DNA of 9,276 bases, from NCBI GenBank assembly GCA_946479405.1, contig CAMLGD010000131.1, positions 1 to 9,276 of the forward strand, written 5' to 3'. Source of the DNA: an uncultured Vogesella sp. GTDB taxonomy: Bacteria; Pseudomonadota; Gammaproteobacteria; Burkholderiales; Chromobacteriaceae. This document shows, piece after piece, positions 6,670 to 9,276 of this stretch (positions are counted from its first letter, which is position 1; the number at the start of each line of letters is the position of its first letter). The notes under the pieces were generated by a model. That model saw nothing but the letters and a program-made list of their open reading frames with translations. It did no database searches and was not told the DNA's origin. The translations under genes were made by a program, and so were the position numbers.

Positions 6670-6695
6670 CTACGGGCTGCGGGCGGGGGAAGCAA
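6667..6695 (-). promoter_or_regulatory. Candidate sigma70 promoter of the YkgJ/VF530 unit
   Basis: On the - strand TTGCTT (6695-6690), a 17-bp spacer and TAGAAT (6672-6667) form a plausible -35/-10 pair. The -10 matches the consensus at five of six positions. Transcription would start near 6660, leaving a leader of about 50 nt before the GTG at 6608. Confidence 0.45.
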
Positions 6696-6723
6696 GGCCG
6701 CGCACACGCCGCGGCGAACGGGG

Positions 6724-7236
6724 CTACTGGATCACGCCGCAGGCCACACGTGCGCCACCGCCGCCCAGCGCCGCCGGGTGATCGGCATGATTGTCGCCAC
6801 CGGCGTGAATCATCAGCGCGCGGCCTGGCAGGTCGCTGGCTTTCAGCCGTGGCGCCAGCACCGGTTGGTTGGCATTGCCGTCGGCATCCACATACAGCGG
6901 CGGCAGATCGCCCAGATGGCCATCCCCCCACGGCGTGCCGTGCTTGTTGCTGGCGGCCGGATCGTAGTGGCCACCGGCGGCCAGTGCGGCCACAGCCTTG
7001 CCATCGCGCAGTTGTGGTGCGCAGCTGGCGTTCTGGTGCAGGTGGAAGCCGTGCATGCCCGGCGACAGGCCGCGCAATTGCGGGCTGAACACCAGCCCGT
7101 AGCGGCTGTCGCTGATGGTGATCTGGCCCAGCAGCGGGCCGCTGCCGTTATCGTCCACCAGCTGCATGCTGACCACGGAATCGGCGTGTGCACTGGCGGC
7201 CAGCGCCAGCAGGGACAGGGTGACAAGTGCTTTCAT
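6724..7236 (-). CDS. sodC: Periplasmic Cu/Zn superoxide dismutase
   Basis: This exported enzyme of 170 residues converts superoxide to oxygen and hydrogen peroxide in the periplasm. Residues 1-18 form a signal peptide ending ASAHA before DSV; there is no lipobox. The metal ligands are complete: H65 and H67 (GFHLHQ), the bridging H90 (GGHYDP), H99, H107 and D110 (HLGDLP) for zinc, and H144 (MIHAGGDNH) for copper. The C72-C166 pair should form the conserved disulfide, and R163 (GGGARVACG) is the active-site arginine that guides superoxide. Length and order match enterobacterial SodC. ATG 7236 has AGGGGG upstream at 6 nt spacing. It is a single-gene unit with its own candidate promoter. Unlike the Neisseria enzyme, it looks soluble rather than lipid-anchored. 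Confidence 0.97.
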   Translation of the reverse strand: MKALVTLSLLALAASAHADSVVSMQLVDDNGSGPLLGQITISDSRYGLVFSPQLRGLSPGMHGFHLHQNASCAPQLRDGKAVAALAAGGHYDPAASNKHGTPWGDGHLGDLPPLYVDADGNANQPVLAPRLKASDLPGRALMIHAGGDNHADHPAALGGGGARVACGVIQ

Positions 7237-7295
7237 CGGGGGCCCCCTGGTGAGTGGGGCGCATGCCGTTGCTGGCGGCTGCGGCCTATCCCGGT

Positions 7296-7324
7296 GTTGT
7301 AGACAGCGGCGGCGCGCTTGTCAC
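7296..7324 (-). promoter_or_regulatory. Candidate sigma70 promoter of sodC
   Basis: On the - strand GTGACA (7324-7319; five of six to TTGACA), a 17-bp spacer, and TACAAC (7301-7296; four of six to TATAAT). The predicted start is near 7289, giving a leader of about 53 nt before the sodC ATG. It lies in the gap after the small membrane protein gene. Confidence 0.45.
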
Positions 7325-7338
7325 ATGGCAAATGGCTT

Positions 7339-7638
7339 TCAGCTGCGCAGGTGATACAGCCAGCCTGCGCCCCACAGCAGCAGCAGGCCGGGCCACAGCC
7401 AGCGCCACACCTTGCCACGCTGCAAGCTCAGGCCGGCAGCGAGCAGCAGGGCCAGCAGCCAGCAGACAAACCAGCACAGCCACAGCACGCCGATGCCGAT
7501 GCAGCCAAAGTTTTCGCAGTACAGCTGCCGGATCCACAGCGGCGCCAGCCAGGCGGCCAGCGAGCTCAGCAGCGTCAGCAACTGCAGCAGGCGATAGCCG
7601 GTTCCGGCGGGGATGGGCGGCGGCAGCGGCGCTGGCAT
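7339..7638 (-). CDS. Small Cys-containing membrane protein, unrecognised
   Basis: A predicted inner-membrane protein of 99 residues; I do not recognise the family. After a Pro-rich N-terminus (MPAPLPPPIP) there are three likely membrane segments: about 16-37, 49-72 and 78-96. Four cysteines sit at 41, 46, 55 and 59: YCENFGC lies in the loop after segment 1, and two more lie inside segment 2 in LWLCWFVCW. It is very rich in Leu and Trp (eight W). Its start is 3 bp past the stop of the DUF3291 gene, so the two are very likely one transcript, with translation perhaps coupled because its own Shine-Dalgarno is weak. Coding potential is supported by the hydrophobic pattern and tight spacing only; function is unknown. 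Confidence 0.7.
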   Translation of the reverse strand: MPAPLPPPIPAGTGYRLLQLLTLLSSLAAWLAPLWIRQLYCENFGCIGIGVLWLCWFVCWLLALLLAAGLSLQRGKVWRWLWPGLLLLWGAGWLYHLRS

Positions 7639-7641
7639 GGC

Positions 7642-8106
7642 TTAGCCGGGCTGCGGGCTGGCGGCCGGTGCCGGAAATGGCCGCGCATAGCTGAACGCCG
7701 CCGCCGTAGGGCCATCGCGCCGCAACAGCGCCAGCTTGTCGGCGGCCTCCTGCAGGCTGGGGATGTGCCCTGCCGGCACCCACCACAGCACGCTGGCGGC
7801 CTCGGCCATGCGGCCGAACCACTCGCGGCGGCGGCGGAAAAACTCGACATGCTCGCTGCGATAGACGAAGTCACCCAGCGCTTCCAGGCTGTGCCACAGC
7901 GACATGTTGACGATCGCCTCGTCGCCGAACGGCCGCAGCGCGGTGGCGTCGCCGGCCTCGTCCTGCAGCCGCCACACGAAGCCGGGGGCGCGCTCGCCCA
8001 GGCCGTTGATGTACTGCAGATTGCCGACGAAGTCGGCCAATTGCGGCGAATCCAGCGGGGCCAGCAAGGTGGCGATATTTAGTTGCGCAAGGTGATAGGT
8101 GGACAT
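7642..8106 (-). CDS. DUF3291 domain-containing protein
   Basis: A cytoplasmic protein of 154 residues that matches DUF3291 along its full length. This family is thought to have a dimeric ferredoxin-like alpha/beta-barrel fold related to antibiotic-biosynthesis monooxygenases; its reaction is unknown. Landmarks are YHLAQLNIATL at the start, PGFVWRLQDEAGDATA (about 42-57), NMSLWHSLEALGDFVYRSEH (67-86), FFRRRREWF, and VLWWVPAGHIPS followed by LLRRDGPTAAAFSY near the end. ATG 8106 is chosen: it is where the family begins and GGAA lies just upstream. The frame stays open further upstream, but only as a shadow through the terminator and the neighbouring VOC gene. It is first in a two-gene unit with the small membrane protein. 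Confidence 0.92.
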   Translation of the reverse strand: MSTYHLAQLNIATLLAPLDSPQLADFVGNLQYINGLGERAPGFVWRLQDEAGDATALRPFGDEAIVNMSLWHSLEALGDFVYRSEHVEFFRRRREWFGRMAEAASVLWWVPAGHIPSLQEAADKLALLRRDGPTAAAFSYARPFPAPAASPQPG

Positions 8107-8159
8107 GGCGGTTTCCGTGGTGGTGGTGGCTACCGTGCATATCTGGCGATGACATGTGC

Positions 8160-8197
8160 AAAAAACAAGCGGCCAACCTGCCGACAAGGTTGGCCGC
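8160..8197 (-). terminator. Rho-independent terminator of the VOC gene
   Basis: The 11-bp perfect stem GCGGCCAACCT (8169-8179) / AGGTTGGCCGC (8187-8197) has a 7-nt loop. On the - strand it is followed by TTG and then T6 (8165-8160). It lies about 50 bp after the VOC stop. A good intrinsic terminator. Confidence 0.88.
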
Positions 8198-8248
8198 ATG
8201 CCGACGCCTACGCCGGCACATGGTGTTGCTGGCGGGCGTTGTCGACGG

Positions 8249-8617
8249 CTACGGCATGGAATGCAGGCCGAAGCAGTTGCCGTCCGGGTCCAGCCCCAGC
8301 GCGATGAAGCCGTACTCGCCGATGGCCATCTTGGCTTGCAGCAGCTTGCCGCCGGCCGCCTCGATGCGCCCGGCCTGCTCGGCACAGTCATGGCAGCTGA
8401 AGTACACCAGCACGCTGTTGCCGCCGGACGGCTGGCCGTCGCGTTGCACCAGCGCGCCGGTAGCGCCCTTGCCATCCGCCTGCATCGGGAAGGTCCACAT
8501 GTCCATGCCGGGGAATTCCAGCTTTTCCAGTGGCAGCTGCAGCACGGTCTGATAGAAGCTCACCGCGCGCGGCATGTCCTGCACGTGGATTTCGAACCAG
8601 CCTACCGGGTTGTTCAT
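8249..8617 (-). CDS. VOC family (glyoxalase/bleomycin-resistance fold) protein
   Basis: A cytoplasmic protein of 122 residues with two beta-alpha-beta-beta-beta units of the vicinal oxygen chelate fold. The start NPVGWFEIHVQDMPRAVSFY with VLQLPLEKL, the middle GALVQRDGQPSGGNSVLVYF and the end IGEYGFIALGLDPDGNCFGLHS match the glyoxalase-like VOC family of about 120 residues found widely in bacteria. E9 in the first strand and the late GLHS region are in the positions that often carry metal ligands, but not all ligands of true glyoxalase I can be assigned, so the reaction is unknown. The ATG at 8617 has a strong AGGAGG ribosome-binding site. It is a single-gene unit with a terminator-like hairpin on each side. 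Confidence 0.92.
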   Translation of the reverse strand: MNNPVGWFEIHVQDMPRAVSFYQTVLQLPLEKLEFPGMDMWTFPMQADGKGATGALVQRDGQPSGGNSVLVYFSCHDCAEQAGRIEAAGGKLLQAKMAIGEYGFIALGLDPDGNCFGLHSMP

Positions 8618-8711
8618 GATTGCCTCCTGTCTGTCGGCCTGTTGCTGTTACTACTTCAGAATTGTGGCTGCCGGCGTTTTGGCGATTTAAAATTACTGAT
8701 CCGAAAATGCG

Positions 8712-8741
8712 TTGCGGCAAACCTCTAGAGGTTGGCCGCAA
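8712..8741 (-). terminator. Long hairpin downstream of the K/P-rich-tail gene, probable terminator
   Basis: Positions 8712-8741 form a near-perfect palindrome around CTAG with one mismatch (A8719/G8734); the core ACCTCTAGAGGT is perfect. On the - strand TTTT follows five bases after the stem. It lies 14 bp past the stop at 8755. The right arm AGGTTGGCCGCA (8729-8740) is identical to 8187-8198 in the VOC terminator. Confidence 0.7.
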
Positions 8742-8754
8742 AGGGTGGTACGTA

Positions 8755-9276
8755 TTATTCCGCGTCCGGCGCCGGTTTGCGGCGGCTGCGCGGTGTCGCT
8801 ACCGGTTTGGCTGCCGTGCTGCTTGCCGGCTTGGTCGCCGGTTTGCTGGCGGGGCTGCGCGCTGGCTTGCTGGCAGCAGGTTTGGTCGTGACCGGGCTGC
8901 GCTTGGCGGTTGGCTGGCGGACGGGTTTGGTGGTCGGCGGGACGGCTGCCGCGGTCACGCTGTCGTCGGGCATGTCTGCCGCTGCTGCCGCTACCGGCGG
9001 CACCATCACCGGAGCGGACCCCTCCGCGGCGGCATCCGCCGGGGCCGTGTGCGCTTGCGGCCGCGGGCTGGGGCCTGCCAGCTGCAAGGCGGCGGCAACG
9101 CGCGCCAGCCGCGCCTGTTTTTCCGCGCTGATCTGGCCGGCGATGCCCAGCAGGTGCCAGGCCAGATCCAGCGCGTGCTGCCGTTGTTGCGGCTCGGTCA
9201 GCAGGCTGCCCAGCGTGTCCAGCGCGCGGGTTTCGTCGTTGCGCACCAGCCAGGTCTGGCGGCGGATGCTGTCCTT
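8755..9276 (-). CDS. C-terminal part of an unrecognised protein with a Lys/Pro/Ala-rich tail (5' end outside window)
   Basis: The reading frame is open to the window edge (first codons read KDSIRRQTWLVRND), so the gene starts beyond 9276; an internal GTG at 9246 is a less likely start. The visible 173 residues have two parts. The first, of about 65 residues, is helical and charged (TLGSLLTEPQQRQHALDLAW, ISAEKQARLARVAAALQ). A low-complexity linker and tail of about 105 residues follow, rich in Ala, Pro, Thr, Ser and Lys. The tail has repeated S/T-K-P-A units and S/T-P next to K/R (AKRSPV, KPARSPASK, RSRRKP). Such tails occur in AlgP-like, histone-H1-like and some phasin or polymer-associated proteins, and may bind nucleic acid. 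I do not recognise the folded part and assign no function. Confidence 0.75.
   Translation of the reverse strand, partial: KDSIRRQTWLVRNDETRALDTLGSLLTEPQQRQHALDLAWHLLGIAGQISAEKQARLARVAAALQLAGPSPRPQAHTAPADAAAEGSAPVMVPPVAAAAADMPDDSVTAAAVPPTTKPVRQPTAKRSPVTTKPAASKPARSPASKPATKPASSTAAKPVATPRSRRKPAPDAE

Noticed and set aside
7318..8082. + strand frame of 254 residues rich in Gln, Ala and Arg
   Set aside because: It is antisense to both the membrane protein and DUF3291 genes, with low-complexity shadow composition and no ribosome-binding site.
7642..8475. Longer start for the DUF3291 gene, giving a 277-residue protein
   Set aside because: The extra N-terminal part is an out-of-frame reading of the VOC gene and its terminator. 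The DUF3291 family begins at the ATG at 8106.

Overview
The window reads as ordinary chromosomal DNA of a GC-rich (roughly 60-65% by eye), motile, aerobic proteobacterium. The protein families suggest a betaproteobacterium, possibly Neisseriales/Chromobacteriaceae. They include a DUF3391 HD-GYP protein, a beta-class GST of the GstA type, periplasmic SodC, a VF530/DUF2132 protein and a YkgJ-type cysteine cluster protein. This placement is inference; there is no rRNA or other phylogenetic marker. I see no tRNA, CRISPR array, insertion sequence, phage gene or integron site.

Left part (1-4455), signalling. A large methyl-accepting chemotaxis protein runs leftward off the window. It is divergent from a DUF3391/HD-GYP c-di-GMP phosphodiesterase (rightward), and a PAS-GGDEF diguanylate cyclase (leftward) converges on that phosphodiesterase. 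The two enzymes, one breaking down and one making c-di-GMP, meet tail to tail over a bidirectional hairpin terminator. All key catalytic motifs are intact, and the PAS domain carries an unusual Cys/His-rich insert.

Middle (4456-7236), housekeeping and stress genes, all leftward. A 300-bp gene-free stretch holds two notable inverted repeats: a 12-bp-arm AT-rich palindrome and an approximately 80-nt GC-rich foldable element. It is followed by a MazG-like dCTPase-type pyrophosphohydrolase, a beta-class glutathione S-transferase, and a translationally coupled pair (YkgJ-type cysteine cluster protein, then VF530 DNA-binding protein, with an ATGA overlap). A Cu/Zn superoxide dismutase with a signal peptide comes next. 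Plausible sigma70-type promoters can be proposed for the coupled pair and for sodC.

Right part (7339-9276), small accessory genes, all leftward. A DUF3291 protein lies 3 bp upstream of a small Cys-containing membrane protein. Beyond them are a VOC/glyoxalase-fold protein and the C-terminal part of an unrecognised protein with a long Lys/Pro/Ala-rich tail. Two terminator-like hairpins here share the same 12-base arm.

Overall the genes act in chemotaxis and c-di-GMP signalling, nucleotide-pool cleaning, and thiol/oxidative-stress defence. I find no clear new multi-gene system. The best leads are the Cys-rich PAS sensor in the cyclase, the structured 4553-4727 intergenic region, the coupled YkgJ/VF530 pair, and the small Cys-containing membrane protein.
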